Part shown: positions 6,393 through 6,508 of the stretch, piece by piece | Layout of the letters: each line of letters opens with the position of its first letter | How positions within the stretch are numbered: position 1 is the stretch's first letter | NCBI GenBank assembly: GCA_014378285.1 | Contig: JACMNZ010000407.1 | Location: 1 to 6,508, forward strand | Direction: 5' to 3' | Origin: Pseudopedobacter sp. | GTDB taxonomy: Bacteria > Bacteroidota > Bacteroidia > Sphingobacteriales > Sphingobacteriaceae | DNA length: 6,508 nucleotides | Notes under the pieces: generated by a model | Told to the model about the DNA's origin: nothing | The model's database searches: none | What the model saw: only the letters and a program-made list of their open reading frames with translations | Made by a program: the position numbers and the translations under genes

Positions 6393-6508
6393 ATGGATCT
6401 TTATAATGAAACCTGTTTCGAGTGCAGTAAAATCATCACTAATAAATATAGCACTTCATTTAGTTTAGGCATAAAGGCGTTCGATAAAAAATTTCAATAT
6501 CCTATTTA
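6393..6508 (+). CDS. crtB: phytoene synthase, N-terminal fragment (3' end cut by window edge)
   Basis: Phytoene synthase joins two geranylgeranyl diphosphates head to head to make phytoene, the substrate of the neighbouring CrtI. Only the first 38 codons are inside the window, open to the right edge; the family has about 280-310 residues. The visible part begins MDLYNETCFECSKIITN and continues with KYSTSFSLGIKAF (18-30), the conserved N-terminal start of bacterial CrtB proteins, where the STSF segment precedes the first helix with the catalytic pocket. The DxxxD diphosphate-binding motifs would come later and are not seen. The gene is divergent from crtI with 95 bases between start codons, which supports both calls. 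Squalene synthase-like HpnC/HpnD is the main alternative, made unlikely by the crtI neighbour. No Shine-Dalgarno sequence precedes the ATG. Confidence 0.85.
   Translation, partial: MDLYNETCFECSKIITNKYSTSFSLGIKAFDKKFQYPI

Overview
This window comes from an AT-rich, Gram-negative member of the Bacteroidota, most likely a Sphingobacteriaceae (Pedobacter-like) genome. The evidence is the residue style of all five proteins, start codons with no Shine-Dalgarno sequence but A/T-rich leaders, and upstream boxes matching the Bacteroidota sigma consensus (TTTG about 20 bases before TAnnTTTG). The genus is an inference from protein style; no marker gene is present.

Layout: four genes lie head to tail on the minus strand and a fifth starts on the plus strand at the right edge. 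Going down the minus strand from the right, they are: crtI, phytoene desaturase (4816-6297); a SulP-family anion transporter with a STAS domain (3217-4755); an LTA-synthase-family membrane phosphotransferase of the alkaline phosphatase/sulfatase fold (1235-3151); and an APC-superfamily amino acid permease of the CAT type, cut by the left edge (1-1166). The plus-strand gene is the first 38 codons of crtB, phytoene synthase (6393-6508), cut by the right edge. It is divergent from crtI across a 95-base gap. Coding density is high: the gaps are 60 to 95 bases, so no stretch over 300 bases lacks a gene.

How the genes work together: CrtB condenses two geranylgeranyl diphosphates to phytoene, and CrtI desaturates it to the coloured polyene. 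These two form a real pathway pair around a shared control region. The other three genes are envelope or transport functions with no evident biochemical link to carotenoids. The sulP gap holds an excellent promoter of its own and the permease gap a fair one; only a weak -7-like box precedes the LTA-synthase-like gene. The minus-strand row is therefore probably not a single simple operon. I found no RNA genes, mobile elements, CRISPR arrays, strong terminators or frameshifts. I do not see a clearly novel system. The most worthwhile leads are the crtI/crtB control region and the unknown substrate of the LTA-synthase-like enzyme in a Gram-negative background.
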